Below, in pieces: positions 1 through 8,886 of a DNA stretch of 64,000 bases. The notes under the pieces were generated by a model. It was given only the letters and a program-made list of their open reading frames with translations. It searched no databases and was not told the DNA's origin. Origin of the DNA: Chitinophaga costaii (lineage in GTDB: Bacteria; Bacteroidota; Bacteroidia; Chitinophagales; Chitinophagaceae); contig NZ_FMAR01000006.1 of assembly GCF_900094705.1 (NCBI RefSeq), positions 172,715 to 236,714 of the forward strand, in the 5' to 3' direction. Numbering within the stretch: the stretch's first letter is position 1; each line of letters opens with the position of its first letter. The position numbers were made by a program, and so were the translations under genes.

Positions 1-217
1 CCAGGCCTTTGATGCGGCCATACACCAGGCCGTTTATTGCGTCTTGCCCGATGAAGATGCGCAGCAGGGTCATGATCACAATGGTCATGGGGGCAATAGA
101 AAAGATGGTATAATAGGCCAGCGATGCGCTCAGTTTCAGCACCTTGTCGGTCATAAAATTAGCACCTGCCAGCTTAAGCACTTGCCAATAGGCTTTTACA
201 GAAAAAGGCTGTTTCAT
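1..217 (-). CDS. YihY/BrkB family inner-membrane protein (partial, N-terminal 72 residues)
   Basis: The reverse strand opens with ATG at 217 and stays open to the window edge, so the C-terminal part is missing. The visible N-terminus carries the family hallmark: a short amphipathic stretch, then 'KLSASLAYYTIFSIAP' leading into the first membrane helix. YihY/BrkB proteins (once called ribonuclease BN) are integral membrane proteins of about 280-320 residues with roughly six helices; their molecular role is not settled. It lies 55 bases downstream of the MazG-like gene on the same strand and may be the last gene of the dtd-mazG-yihY transcript. The family call rests on the N-terminal motif only. 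Confidence 0.8.
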   Translation of the reverse strand, partial: MKQPFSVKAYWQVLKLAGANFMTDKVLKLSASLAYYTIFSIAPMTIVIMTLLRIFIGQDAINGLVYGRIKGL

Positions 218-272
218 ATGAGAAGAGGGAATCAAAAACAACGCCAGCGCCCTTTCTTATAAAGGAATGGGC

Positions 273-602
273 CTAACTTTTTAGTTTATCATTGTCACGA
301 TGCCGGTTAATATCGCGGATATTCTTTTTATCGAAATTCTTTTCCAGGGCCACTGTCATGTCTATACCGGTTTGGTTGGCCAGGCAAAGTACCACCCACA
401 GCACATCGGCCAGCTCGTCTGCCAGCTCTTTCTTTTTATCACTGTCCTTGCTGGATTGGTCACCATACTGGCGGGCAATGATGCGGGCCACCTCGCCTAC
501 TTCTTCCGTGAGAATGGCCATATTAGTCAACTCACTGAAATAGCGTACGCCGGTGGTATTGATCCAGTGATCAATTTTGTCTTGGGCCTCCTGGATAGTC
601 AT
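273..602 (-). CDS. MazG-like nucleotide pyrophosphohydrolase
   Basis: A 109-residue all-alpha NTP pyrophosphohydrolase of the MazG/RS21-C6 type, predicted to hydrolyse (possibly non-canonical) nucleoside triphosphates to the monophosphate and pyrophosphate in the cytoplasm. The metal-binding pattern is present: EEVGE at residues 33-37 and, about 25 residues on, ELADELAD at 59-66, matching EXXE-(12-28)-EXXD. The length fits single-domain MazG-like proteins rather than the about 260-residue tandem MazG. Only five bases separate it from dtd upstream, so the two are probably co-transcribed; both remove faulty building blocks. The substrate cannot be read from sequence. Confidence 0.88.
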   Translation of the reverse strand: MTIQEAQDKIDHWINTTGVRYFSELTNMAILTEEVGEVARIIARQYGDQSSKDSDKKKELADELADVLWVVLCLANQTGIDMTVALEKNFDKKNIRDINRHRDNDKLKS

Positions 603-607
603 GGGCT

Positions 608-1060
608 TTATTCTTTTGCTTTGGTATCGATGATAATGGTAACCGGGCCATCGTTGAGCAACTGTACCTGCATATCTGCTCCAAAAATGCCGGTGGCCAC
701 GGGTTTGCCCAGATCGGTGGTCAGCGCCTGTTGCATTTGCTCATACAGCGGAATGGCAATGGCAGGCTTACTGGCACGGATATAGGAAGGACGGTTGCCC
801 TTCTTGGTGGCGGCAAATAATGTGAACTGGCTTACCAATAAAATATCTCCTTCTCTGTCTTTTACCGACAAGTTCATCACCCCTGCTTCATCCTGGAAGA
901 TACGCAGGTTTACGATCTTGTTACTGAGCCAGGTAATATCTTCCAACGTATCGCTGTCTTCAATGCCCAGCAGCACCAGCAGGCCGGTGCTTATTTGCCC
1001 GGTGAGGGCACCATTTACCGCCACAGAAGCCTGGGTAACTCTTTGAATAACTGCCCGCAT
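608..1060 (-). CDS. dtd: D-aminoacyl-tRNA deacylase
   Basis: A 150-residue DTD enzyme that cleaves D-amino acids (and Gly from tRNA-Ala) off mischarged tRNA in the cytoplasm. Seen: the N-terminal MRAVIQRVTQASV typical of the family, the SQFTL active-site motif at residues 77-81 and the GPVT motif at 138-141 that supplies the cis Gly-Pro element for chiral proofreading. The open frame extends further upstream, but ATG at 1060 gives the canonical N-terminus, so that start is chosen. It heads a likely dtd-mazG-yihY unit on the minus strand. Confidence 0.95.
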   Translation of the reverse strand: MRAVIQRVTQASVAVNGALTGQISTGLLVLLGIEDSDTLEDITWLSNKIVNLRIFQDEAGVMNLSVKDREGDILLVSQFTLFAATKKGNRPSYIRASKPAIAIPLYEQMQQALTTDLGKPVATGIFGADMQVQLLNDGPVTIIIDTKAKE

Positions 1061-1314
1061 GGCGCAATGATAATAAAAAAAGGCATGCCATCCTTTCCGC
1101 AGGGCATACCTTGTCGGCATTTATGTACCAGATGCAGGAACATTTGTATATCCATACTGCCCTACCCCGTGGGCAGCTATCACCATAATTCAATCTCCTA
1201 CCTTGCCCGGCAGCAAAGCGTTCCATAGATCGATAAAATGGTATAAAGGAATGCCCGCAGATAACACTTATATTGCCGAAAATATCAACAAATAATATTA
1301 TAAACTAAAAATAT

Positions 1315-1719
1315 ATGATACCCCACATATCGCCCGACGAGATCACCTTCCGCACCGCGCGCAGCGGCGGCAAGGGCGGGCAGAACGTGAACAAAGTTGA
1401 AACCATGGTAGAGGGTTACTTCGATATCCGTACTTCCCCCACGTTAACGGATCTACAAAAAGCCCTGCTCCTGGAAAAGCTGGAAAACCGGCTGTCTGCC
1501 GATGGGCAATTGCAGGTAAAATCGCAAGAAGAACGCACCCAACTGGGCAACAAGCAAAACGTAGTCAGGAAAATAAATGGCCTGGTGCGCCAGGCCCTGA
1601 CCCCGGTAAAGAAACGGGTGGCCACGCGCCCCAGTAAGGCTGTAAAGGAAAAACGCCTGCAATTTAAGAAGCGCCTGAGTGATAAAAAGCAGAACCGGCG
1701 CGGCTTTCCTGGGGAATAA
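1315..1719 (+). CDS. arfB: Alternative ribosome-rescue factor / peptidyl-tRNA hydrolase ArfB
   Basis: A 134-residue release-factor-like protein carrying the catalytic GGQ at residues 21-23 within 'ARSGGKGGQNVNK', but with no codon-recognition domain. The C-terminal 40 residues are very basic (KKRVATRPSK..KEKRLQFKKR), like the ArfB/YaeJ tail that reads an empty mRNA channel. It should release peptides from ribosomes stalled on truncated mRNA. The gene stands alone between the divergent dtd unit and the flippase gene, and ATG at 1315 follows an A/T-rich leader usual for this phylum. Confidence 0.93.
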   Translation: MIPHISPDEITFRTARSGGKGGQNVNKVETMVEGYFDIRTSPTLTDLQKALLLEKLENRLSADGQLQVKSQEERTQLGNKQNVVRKINGLVRQALTPVKKRVATRPSKAVKEKRLQFKKRLSDKKQNRRGFPGE

Positions 1720-1720
1720 G

Positions 1721-1728
1721 TAACTTTG
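1721..1728 (+). promoter_or_regulatory. Bacteroidota -7 element for the flippase gene
   Basis: TAACTTTG matches the phylum's TAnnTTTG -7 consensus. It begins one base after the arfB stop codon and predicts transcription starting near 1735, about 11 bases before the TTG start of the flippase. No good -33 TTTG lies at the usual distance. A match this short can arise by chance; its position is the main support. Confidence 0.45.
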
Positions 1729-1745
1729 ATAAAAACTTAAGGGAA

Positions 1746-3287
1746 TTGAGCATTAAACAACTGGCAGGACAAACAGTTTTTTACGGGGTTAGCAATATCG
1801 TTAGCAAGTTTTTAAATCTACTGCTCACGCCATTTTATTTGCTCGTGTTAATGGACACGGTGTCTTTCGGGGCCATGTCTAGTGTGTATGCTTATATTAC
1901 CTTCATCAACGTGCTGCTTACCTATGGCATGGAAACTACCTTTTTCCGTTTTGCCAAACAGGGCCAGGAAAAGGCTGTACTTAGCATGTCAATGATTTCG
2001 CTGCTGGTATCTTCTACCTTCGCATTCATTGTATTCGTACTGTTGCGCACGCCGGCCATTAACTCTTCGCAGGGTGTTATGGCGGGCCTGAGCGGGCATC
2101 CTAATTTTTACATCTACATTGTTCTGGTACTGGTGTTCGACGCCATCACGGCTATTCCCTATGCGCAACTGCGCCTGGAGGGCCGGCCCATTCGCTATGC
2201 CATTATCCGCATCGCCAACATCCTTACCATTCTTTTCTTCAACGTATTTTTCCTGTGGCTGGGGCCCAAGCTGTATGCCAGCGGGCTGCATTTTATGCCC
2301 AATGCCCGCACAGGCAGCGACCAACTTGGCTTTATATACCTGGCCAATGTGATGGGCAGCGGCATGACGCTGCTCCTGTTTTTGCCCCAGATCATAAGCA
2401 TAAACTGGAAGATCAACTGGACATTATGGAAGCAGTTGCTCACCTATTCCCTGCCGCTGGTAGTATTTGGGCTGGCGGGTATGGTCAATGAAACCCTGGA
2501 CCGCGCCTGGTTTTTGCCCACTTACCTGCATATGTCTATGCATGATAAGCAGGAGGCTCTTTCTATTTACAGCGCTAACTACAAAATGGCCATCTTCATT
2601 ACCATGTTCATCCAGGCGTTTAAGATGGGGGCCGAACCCTTTTTCTTTAAGCAGGCCGAGGGCCAACACCCGCAAAAGGTATATGCCCGCATTATGAAAC
2701 TCTTTGTAGTGCTGCTTTGTGTGATGTTTCTTTTTGTAAGCCTGTTCCTCAACATCTGGAAAATATTCCTGGTGAAGAACACGTTTTACCAGCAAGGCCT
2801 CTTCATCGTACCAGTGCTGCTGCTGGCCAATGTATTCTTAGGTATTTATTACAACCTTACCATCTGGTTTAAAATAACCGACCGTACCCGTACCGGTGCG
2901 GCCATCACCATCCTTACGGCGCTACTGGCCTGGGGCTTCAATGCATGGTGGATTCCCCGTTTGGGTTATTTTGGCGCCGCACTCGCCACTATGGTATGCT
3001 ATTTCATCCAAATGGTGGTGTGTTATGTACTGGGACAAAAATACTACCCGGTACCCTACCACCTGCCCCGCATCCTCGCTTACATCCTGAGTGCTGTAGC
3101 GGTATATTATGTTTTTAGTTTCCTGGCCAACCACCTGCTTTCGCCGGGTGCGCCCTATGCCCTTACACCTTCCACGCTGGCAGTAGGGCTTTTGTTCTTT
3201 TTCAGCTACTTGTGGTTTGTACTGAAAATGGAAAAAAGAGAATTTGTAAAACTGCCCTTCGTGGGAAAATATGTAAATAAGCTGTAG
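1746..3287 (+). CDS. Wzx-like oligosaccharide flippase (MATE/MOP superfamily), TTG start
   Basis: A 513-residue polytopic membrane protein of the polysaccharide-biosynthesis/MOP exporter group, predicted to flip lipid-linked sugars across the inner membrane. The N-terminus 'IKQLAGQTVFYGVSNIV' followed by FLNLLLTPFYL is the classic family opening, and about 12-14 hydrophobic segments follow. The only start that keeps this opening is TTG at 1746; the next in-frame ATG lies inside the first helix. A -7 element 18 bases upstream supports the TTG start. No glycosyltransferases or polymerase lie nearby, so the substrate is unknown; O-antigen, exopolysaccharide or another lipid-linked precursor are all possible. 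Confidence 0.88.
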   Translation: MSIKQLAGQTVFYGVSNIVSKFLNLLLTPFYLLVLMDTVSFGAMSSVYAYITFINVLLTYGMETTFFRFAKQGQEKAVLSMSMISLLVSSTFAFIVFVLLRTPAINSSQGVMAGLSGHPNFYIYIVLVLVFDAITAIPYAQLRLEGRPIRYAIIRIANILTILFFNVFFLWLGPKLYASGLHFMPNARTGSDQLGFIYLANVMGSGMTLLLFLPQIISINWKINWTLWKQLLTYSLPLVVFGLAGMVNETLDRAWFLPTYLHMSMHDKQEALSIYSANYKMAIFITMFIQAFKMGAEPFFFKQAEGQHPQKVYARIMKLFVVLLCVMFLFVSLFLNIWKIFLVKNTFYQQGLFIVPVLLLANVFLGIYYNLTIWFKITDRTRTGAAITILTALLAWGFNAWWIPRLGYFGAALATMVCYFIQMVVCYVLGQKYYPVPYHLPRILAYILSAVAVYYVFSFLANHLLSPGAPYALTPSTLAVGLLFFFSYLWFVLKMEKREFVKLPFVGKYVNKL

Positions 3288-3431
3288 CAAAATAACGGGC
3301 CAGCCACCGCCATACCCTGAACACATATTAACAAAATTCATATTTGATCTGCTGCATATGGCACTTTGTTAATTATACGTTAGATGCCAGAAGGCAAATA
3401 CATATCCACCACGTGTGGAACACCGCCACGG

Positions 3432-4073
3432 TTATTCCTGTAAAAAGGGATTATGTTTCTTTTCGAACCCGATAGTAGTAGGCTGGCCATGACCGGGATA
3501 TACTTTCACTTCTTCCGGCAATGTGAAAAGCTGTTGCCGGATACTGTCCAATAATGTTTCATGATCGCCGTAAGGCAGATCTGTGCGGCCAATGCTCCTG
3601 TAAAACAGTACATCGCCACCGATCGCAAATTTTTCCTGCGCGCAGTAGAACACCACGCTGCCGGGTGAATGCCCGGGGGTTAATAGTACCGCTAGTTCCA
3701 CATCGCCAAAGGGTATATGTTCACCGGCTTCCAGGTAGCGGGCCGGTGGTACAGAAGGCTCAAAGGGTGTATTATACATCACCCCCATCTCCGAAGCCTT
3801 GTCGAATACCGGCTGGTCTGCCGCATGGAACACGGGTTTCAGCCCAAAGGTTTTTGCGATCAGGGAGTTGCCGAAGATATGGTCGAAATGGGTATGCGTA
3901 TTTAAAAGTTGGATGACATGTAACTTTTCGTGCGCTATAAAGTCTAACAATGCTTTACGCTCTTCTTCGTAATAACAACCGGGATCTATGACAATACATT
4001 CCTTTTGATCATTGATCAGGAGGTAGGTATTTTCCGAAAAAGGATTGAAGGTGAATTGTTGGATTTGGATCAT
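3432..4073 (-). CDS. MBL-fold metallo-hydrolase (glyoxalase II-like)
   Basis: A 213-residue metallo-beta-lactamase-fold hydrolase. The metal-binding motif HTHFDH is at residues 60-65, with a later GHSPGS histidine and the C-terminal 'YPGHG'. This small form resembles the hydroxyacylglutathione-hydrolase-like proteins common in bacteria, which lack the C-terminal glutathione-binding domain of true GloB. The substrate may be a thioester or an unrelated ester. It is divergent from the TolB/barrel gene, whose ATG lies 57 bases away, so the two promoters must share or overlap in that gap. Confidence 0.9.
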   Translation of the reverse strand: MIQIQQFTFNPFSENTYLLINDQKECIVIDPGCYYEEERKALLDFIAHEKLHVIQLLNTHTHFDHIFGNSLIAKTFGLKPVFHAADQPVFDKASEMGVMYNTPFEPSVPPARYLEAGEHIPFGDVELAVLLTPGHSPGSVVFYCAQEKFAIGGDVLFYRSIGRTDLPYGDHETLLDSIRQQLFTLPEEVKVYPGHGQPTTIGFEKKHNPFLQE

Positions 4074-4130
4074 TGTTTCGCCGATTTTTGTCTAATTTTA
4101 TCGATACACAATATTATCAATACTTTCAGT

Positions 4131-7100
4131 ATGAACGGATTTATTACCAGGTTTTTATTTGCAGGAATGCTGATACTTGGCACGTTTGTTTCTCAAGCCC
4201 AAACCAACACGGTGGAGTACGGACAAAACCGTGTGCAATTTAAACACTTCAAATGGCGCTATTACCAAAGCCGCCACTTCAATACTTATTTTAGCCAGAA
4301 TGGATTAGAACTCGGCAAATATGTAGCCCAGATGGCCGAGCTGGAACTGCCTTCCATGGAGCAGTTCATGGAGTTCACCTTCCGCAACCGTGTGAATATT
4401 GTGGTGTACAATACGTATGGTGAGATGCAACAGTCTAACATTGGCATTGGCGTGGAATGGCAGAATACGGGTGGAGTGGCCAAGCTGGTGGGCAACAAAC
4501 TGATCGTGTATTATGATGGCGACCATGAACATTTGCGTAAACTAATTCGCGAAGGCATTGCCCGTGTAATGCTGGAAAACCTGCTCTTTGGTGAAGACCT
4601 GGGCGAATTTGCTGGCAATGCCGTGCTGCTGGACCTGCCCAAATGGTTTACCGATGGCTTTATCGCCTACGCCGCCGAACACTGGAATCCCGACCTGGAC
4701 GATCAGTTGAAGGTGGCCATACAATCTGGCAAATACAATAACTTCAACCAGTTTGCCTACGACAACCCGCTGCTGGCCGGCCACGCTTTCTGGTATTTTA
4801 TAGAAAGTAAATACGGCAAGGACGCAGTGCCTTACCTGATGTATATTTCCCGCATCAGCCACGGGATGAAAAAAGGATTTGAACAGGTGCTCAACAAAGA
4901 GCCCAAAGCAGCCTTGCAAGACTTCTTTGCTTTCAATACGAAACGCTTCCAGGAAGATAACCGCCGCCGCCGCCAGGTAGTGAAAGGCCGCGCGGTAGTA
5001 GCGCTGGAAACCACCAAAGAAGACTTCTTCCATTTCCAGCCCAATCCTAAGAACAATACCTACGCTGTAGTGGAATTTAAAAAAGGCGTGTACCGGGTAG
5101 AGATCCGCCTGGGGGATGAAACCCGTAAAGTGCTTTTGAAAAGTGGCGTACGCCAACTTAAAAACCAACTAGATCCTAACTACCCACTCATAGCCTGGAA
5201 CCAGAAGGGCAACCGCCTGGCTATCATTTACGAAAAAGAAGGTAAGAACCGGTTGATGATCTATGACCTCATTACCCACATTACTATTAACCAGGTGCTG
5301 CCACAGTACGACCGGGTGCTAGATATGAAATACCTGTGGGAATACGACAATTCACTACTGCTTTCCGCAGTAAAGAATGGGCATTCCGATATTTACACTT
5401 ACAGCATCAGCAATTTTAAGTCCGAGCAGATCACCAACGATGTGTACGACGACCTCGATCCCTCATTCGTGGCCTTCCCCGGCAAGCAGGGTATTATTTA
5501 TTCCAGCAACCGCCCGTCTGCTACGGCACGTGGCAGTGACACTACGTTGCCCCATGGCCGTTATAACGTGTTCCTGGTAGATAACTTCAACAAAACTTCC
5601 GAAAAACAAATTTCCCAACTTACCAACATGGCCTATGGCGATGCCCGCCTGCCGGTTCAGTACAATACTACCCACTTCACCTTCGTTTCGGATGCAAATG
5701 GTGTCCGTAACCGGTATGCCGGCTTCTTCAAGACAGAACGTGCCGGTGCAGACACGTTGTACTTTGTAGGGGCTGAAATATTGCACAATCCCGAGAAGGA
5801 AGAGTTGGATTCTGCTCTGCATGATTACGGTGCAGACGGGCCAGACTCAGTGCAGGTAGTGACCCTTACTAAAGATTCTACCTACACCTTCCCCATCACC
5901 AACTACCAATACGGCATTAAGGAATCCACCATTGGCGGCGATCAGGGCCAGGTGTCGGAAGTGATTGCGTTATATGATTACAAACGGCTGTACAAACTGA
6001 AAGTAGATACCAACGCACTGCGCCGCCGTAATGTTACGGCCAGGCCCACCCACTACCGGCAATCGCAAATGCACGAAGACAGCCTGCGTTTAGGTATTCC
6101 CGTTAGTGTACCCAACCGCGATACGGTGAAACATAATGACTTCTTCCAGAACGAATTTGGTAATGAACCAGCAGATACCTCGCGGAAAATGGAGGCGGCT
6201 GCACCATCGCCCACCAATGATCTCCGTCCTGAAGAGCCCGTGTTGAAAAAGTCGCAGCTCTTCCCTTATAAATTAAAATTTGCAACAGATTACCTGCTGC
6301 TGCAACTGGATAACTCTATCATCATTAACCGATACCAAACTTACACCGGGCCACCGCAAAGCCCCATTCAGCTTACCGATCCCTTTAATGGCCTGATCCG
6401 CATAGGGGTGAGCGACCTGATGGAAGACATCAAGTTTAACGGAGGTTTCCGCCTGCCACTTGACCTGAACGGGAGTGAATATTTCTTCACCGGTCAATAC
6501 CTAAAACGCCGCTTCGACTATAAATTCACCTATTACCGCAAGGTGGAAAAAAACAATATAGAAACGTCCAGTGGCATTTACCTGCCGGGCAAACTGAAGA
6601 CCAATTTATTCCAGGGTGAAGTGCGCTATCCGTTCGACCAGGTGCGCAGCATACGCCTTACCGGCGCCATCCGCACCGATAAGGAGGTAGTATTGGCCTC
6701 CGATGAGGGTACCCTTAAAAGCCCAGATCTGCATAATACCTACGCTATTGGCCGCCTGGAATATGTGTACGATAATACTATTAACCCGGCCATTAACATC
6801 TGGCATGGCAACCGGTATAAAGTATACGGAGAATTAGACAGTCGCATAAGTGGTAATCTTTCAGAAGCCTTTGGCTCCATTCCTGGTAAGGGTGGCCTGA
6901 TGTATAATATGGGTTTTGATGGCCGTCATTATGAAAGCATATTCCGCAACTTCATCTGGGCAACCCGCGTATCGGCCGATATGTCGTGGGGTAGCCAGAA
7001 AACACTGTACTACCTGGGTGGCACAGATAACTGGATGTTCCCGAAGATCAATACCAACACGCCAGTGAACACGAATGAAAGTTATGCCTTCCAAACCCTG

Positions 7101-7502
7101 TCTGTACCCCTGCGTGGTTACAAACAGAATGTGAAAAATGGTAATAATGTACTGTTGTTTAACACGGAATTACGGTTGCCGGTATTTGCTACCTTCCTCC
7201 AGAAACCGATCAGTTCTGCCTTTGTGCGCAACTTCCAGGTAACCTCCTTCGTGGATATCGGAACGGCCTGGAATAAGAAACTTTCTTTTAAAGACGCCAA
7301 CTACACGTATTATTACAACAACGAATCTGGCGTTACCACCAAGATCAAAGAAGGTTTTCTGGGACCATTTGCCGGTGGTTATGGCTTTGGCGTACGCTCT
7401 ACCATTGCTGGTTATTTCCTGCGCCTGGATGCGGGCTGGCCTATGGTTGGCTTCTTCCGGGGCTCCCCGATGATTTATTTCGGGCTGGGGGTAGACTTCT
7501 AA
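4131..7502 (+). CDS. Large envelope protein: peptidase-MA-like region, TolB-type propeller and C-terminal beta-barrel
   Basis: A 1123-residue exported protein from ATG 4131 (signal peptide 'MNGFITRFLFAGMLILG' ending FVSQA). The open frame starts further upstream, but only this ATG gives a signal peptide. Three parts are visible. Residues about 30-290 resemble the peptidase-MA fold (LPKWFTDGFIAYAAE), yet the place where HExxH should lie reads REGIARV. Residues about 300-600 carry TolB-like propeller repeats (DLDPSF, IIYSSNRP, FTFVSDANG). The C-terminal third has alternating barrel strands ending in an aromatic (YFGLGVDF), like BamA/surface-antigen barrels. Such proteins are often labelled 'TolB' in Bacteroidota. 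It is probably in the outer membrane; function unknown. A strong terminator follows. Confidence 0.75.
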   Translation: MNGFITRFLFAGMLILGTFVSQAQTNTVEYGQNRVQFKHFKWRYYQSRHFNTYFSQNGLELGKYVAQMAELELPSMEQFMEFTFRNRVNIVVYNTYGEMQQSNIGIGVEWQNTGGVAKLVGNKLIVYYDGDHEHLRKLIREGIARVMLENLLFGEDLGEFAGNAVLLDLPKWFTDGFIAYAAEHWNPDLDDQLKVAIQSGKYNNFNQFAYDNPLLAGHAFWYFIESKYGKDAVPYLMYISRISHGMKKGFEQVLNKEPKAALQDFFAFNTKRFQEDNRRRRQVVKGRAVVALETTKEDFFHFQPNPKNNTYAVVEFKKGVYRVEIRLGDETRKVLLKSGVRQLKNQLDPNYPLIAWNQKGNRLAIIYEKEGKNRLMIYDLITHITINQVLPQYDRVLDMKYLWEYDNSLLLSAVKNGHSDIYTYSISNFKSEQITNDVYDDLDPSFVAFPGKQGIIYSSNRPSATARGSDTTLPHGRYNVFLVDNFNKTSEKQISQLTNMAYGDARLPVQYNTTHFTFVSDANGVRNRYAGFFKTERAGADTLYFVGAEILHNPEKEELDSALHDYGADGPDSVQVVTLTKDSTYTFPITNYQYGIKESTIGGDQGQVSEVIALYDYKRLYKLKVDTNALRRRNVTARPTHYRQSQMHEDSLRLGIPVSVPNRDTVKHNDFFQNEFGNEPADTSRKMEAAAPSPTNDLRPEEPVLKKSQLFPYKLKFATDYLLLQLDNSIIINRYQTYTGPPQSPIQLTDPFNGLIRIGVSDLMEDIKFNGGFRLPLDLNGSEYFFTGQYLKRRFDYKFTYYRKVEKNNIETSSGIYLPGKLKTNLFQGEVRYPFDQVRSIRLTGAIRTDKEVVLASDEGTLKSPDLHNTYAIGRLEYVYDNTINPAINIWHGNRYKVYGELDSRISGNLSEAFGSIPGKGGLMYNMGFDGRHYESIFRNFIWATRVSADMSWGSQKTLYYLGGTDNWMFPKINTNTPVNTNESYAFQTLSVPLRGYKQNVKNGNNVLLFNTELRLPVFATFLQKPISSAFVRNFQVTSFVDIGTAWNKKLSFKDANYTYYYNNESGVTTKIKEGFLGPFAGGYGFGVRSTIAGYFLRLDAGWPMVGFFRGSPMIYFGLGVDF

Positions 7503-7530
7503 ATAACCCCTTCCCATCTTTTAAAAAAGG

Positions 7531-7562
7531 AACAGCAGGCTTTACGGCCTGCTGTTTTTTTT
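7531..7562 (+). terminator. Intrinsic terminator after the TolB/barrel gene
   Basis: ACAGCAGGC and GCCTGCTGT form a nine-base-pair stem around a short TTTAC loop, followed directly by ten T. It lies 29 bases after the stop codon, in the gap before the convergent DUF1361 gene. Confidence 0.9.
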
Positions 7563-7606
7563 ATCTTGCTATAACAAATCTTCATCCATATAATACATCC
7601 TTCTTT

Positions 7607-8275
7607 TTACGGTGCCACATTGCGCAGCAGTGGCTGCATAACCCATAGCAGGCCGGCCATGCAAAAGGTAAAGGCCCAGGCTTCGCGGGTGGCATAAGGA
7701 TGCAGGAAAAGATCGGCAATACCCTTACCTACACGAAGTGGCTGGGTTACTAGGTACCAACTGTTCCACCGCCAGTAGCGTCCCATGTAAACGCCCAGTC
7801 CCGTAAGGAAAAGGATGCTGATCCCAAACACCCCCCGGCGGGTACGCGGAAATTTTTCCATCCAAAATTTTTCCATCTGCTGTAGCGATATATTTCCCCA
7901 CACCAGGCCGGCCCAGGCAAATGATAATAACAAAATCAGATCGAACCAGCGTGGCACATCGTCATGATCATATAGATGATACAGGTCGGTGAGCATATAA
8001 GGTGCATTGGGCAGGAACAATAACCAGCATCCCGCCAGGGGCACCCATAACCATACATACCGTTGCAGTACCTTACTGCGCAGCAGCCAGGTACTGAGCA
8101 GCAGCGGAATAAAGGCCAGCAGCAGGTTCCAGGCCATATCGCGGTTATTGGGCTGCCCGGTGTAGGCCATGCGAAAAAGCAGTAAGCCCACTGGGAAAAT
8201 GAAGATGGCCGCACGTTTTAAAAACGCAAGCTGCCGGCCGGCAGTTTCGTATATAGGTAACCGTGATAATGACAT
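7607..8275 (-). CDS. DUF1361 family membrane protein
   Basis: A 222-residue integral membrane protein with about six hydrophobic segments and the DUF1361 signature around 'PNAPYMLTDLYHL' and FDLILLLSFAWAGL. The function of DUF1361 is not known. ATG at 8275 is preferred over the longer open frame, because the extra 33 residues are Gly/Arg/His-rich and overlap dgkA in another frame. It starts two bases after the dgkA stop codon, so translation is probably coupled; it is the last gene of the dgkA cluster. Confidence 0.85.
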   Translation of the reverse strand: MSLSRLPIYETAGRQLAFLKRAAIFIFPVGLLLFRMAYTGQPNNRDMAWNLLLAFIPLLLSTWLLRSKVLQRYVWLWVPLAGCWLLFLPNAPYMLTDLYHLYDHDDVPRWFDLILLLSFAWAGLVWGNISLQQMEKFWMEKFPRTRRGVFGISILFLTGLGVYMGRYWRWNSWYLVTQPLRVGKGIADLFLHPYATREAWAFTFCMAGLLWVMQPLLRNVAP

Positions 8276-8277
8276 AA

Positions 8278-8649
8278 CTATCGGTGTAAAAAGGGTAAAA
8301 AAATAAGCGCACCCGCCACCACCGCGATGATGGCGCTTACCAGCACCGCTCCTGCCGCCACGTCCTTTATCCACCCCACCCGCTCATGCCATTCCGGCGC
8401 CAGGTGGTCCATGATCTTTTCGATAACGGTATTGATCATTTCCGATACCCACACTAGCCCTATGACGAGCAGCAATAAGGTCCATTGCACTGCCGGCAGG
8501 TGTACGTAAAACCCTGCAACCACCACTACGATGGTAGCCAGGGCATGAATACGGGCATGTGGCTCACTGCGTATAAAAGCGGCAATGCCGCGGAAGGCGT
8601 AGCGAAAGCTTTGATAGCGGCGGCGCCAGTAATTATTGGATGCGTTCAT
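8278..8649 (-). CDS. dgkA: Diacylglycerol/undecaprenol kinase
   Basis: A 123-residue small membrane kinase of the DgkA family, which phosphorylates diacylglycerol or undecaprenol at the inner membrane. The catalytic residues match the E. coli enzyme: E70, N73 and E77 in 'SEMINTVIEKIMD', and K95-D96 in WIKDVAAGAV. Three transmembrane helices are visible. Its start overlaps the end of the upstream small membrane protein gene by 17 bases, and its stop is two bases before the DUF1361 start, indicating one tight operon. Whether it prefers diacylglycerol or undecaprenol cannot be judged. Confidence 0.93.
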   Translation of the reverse strand: MNASNNYWRRRYQSFRYAFRGIAAFIRSEPHARIHALATIVVVVAGFYVHLPAVQWTLLLLVIGLVWVSEMINTVIEKIMDHLAPEWHERVGWIKDVAAGAVLVSAIIAVVAGALIFLPFLHR

Positions 8650-8881
8650 GAGGTGTATGCGTTACCGAGGTTTTAGCGGCCAGCCAGTTCCACCAGCCCG
8701 CCACTACCGTAAAATAAAGCAAAAAATGGGCTATTGTATCCAGCAGACTATGCGATGTCCGGTCGAAAGTAAATACCAACCAGCCGCAAAGTGCAATACA
8801 TGCAATGGTGATCAGGCTACCGCCTATGGTGCGTGGTATATACGTCCACCCAAATTTTTTAAACCAGGGAGTGAGGATCAT
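8633..8881 (-). CDS. Small two-helix membrane protein, function unknown
   Basis: An 82-residue protein with two clear hydrophobic segments (about residues 20-38 and 46-65). The N-terminal 'ILTPWFKKFGWTYIPRTIGG' looks like a conserved Bacteroidota protein, but I cannot name a family. It overlaps dgkA by 17 bases and lies five bases downstream of creD, so it is very likely co-transcribed with both. A role in the envelope is inferred from location only. Confidence 0.7.
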   Translation of the reverse strand: MILTPWFKKFGWTYIPRTIGGSLITIACIALCGWLVFTFDRTSHSLLDTIAHFLLYFTVVAGWWNWLAAKTSVTHTPHERIQ

Positions 8882-8886
8882 TGTTT

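Noticed and set aside
300..785. 161-codon plus-strand open frame across mazG and dtd
   Set aside because: It spans two well-supported minus-strand genes and their five-base gap, so it is chance.
4542..5168. 208-codon open frame on the minus strand inside the TolB/barrel gene
   Set aside because: Phe/Val-rich shadow frame; the plus-strand protein reads continuously with signal peptide and domains.
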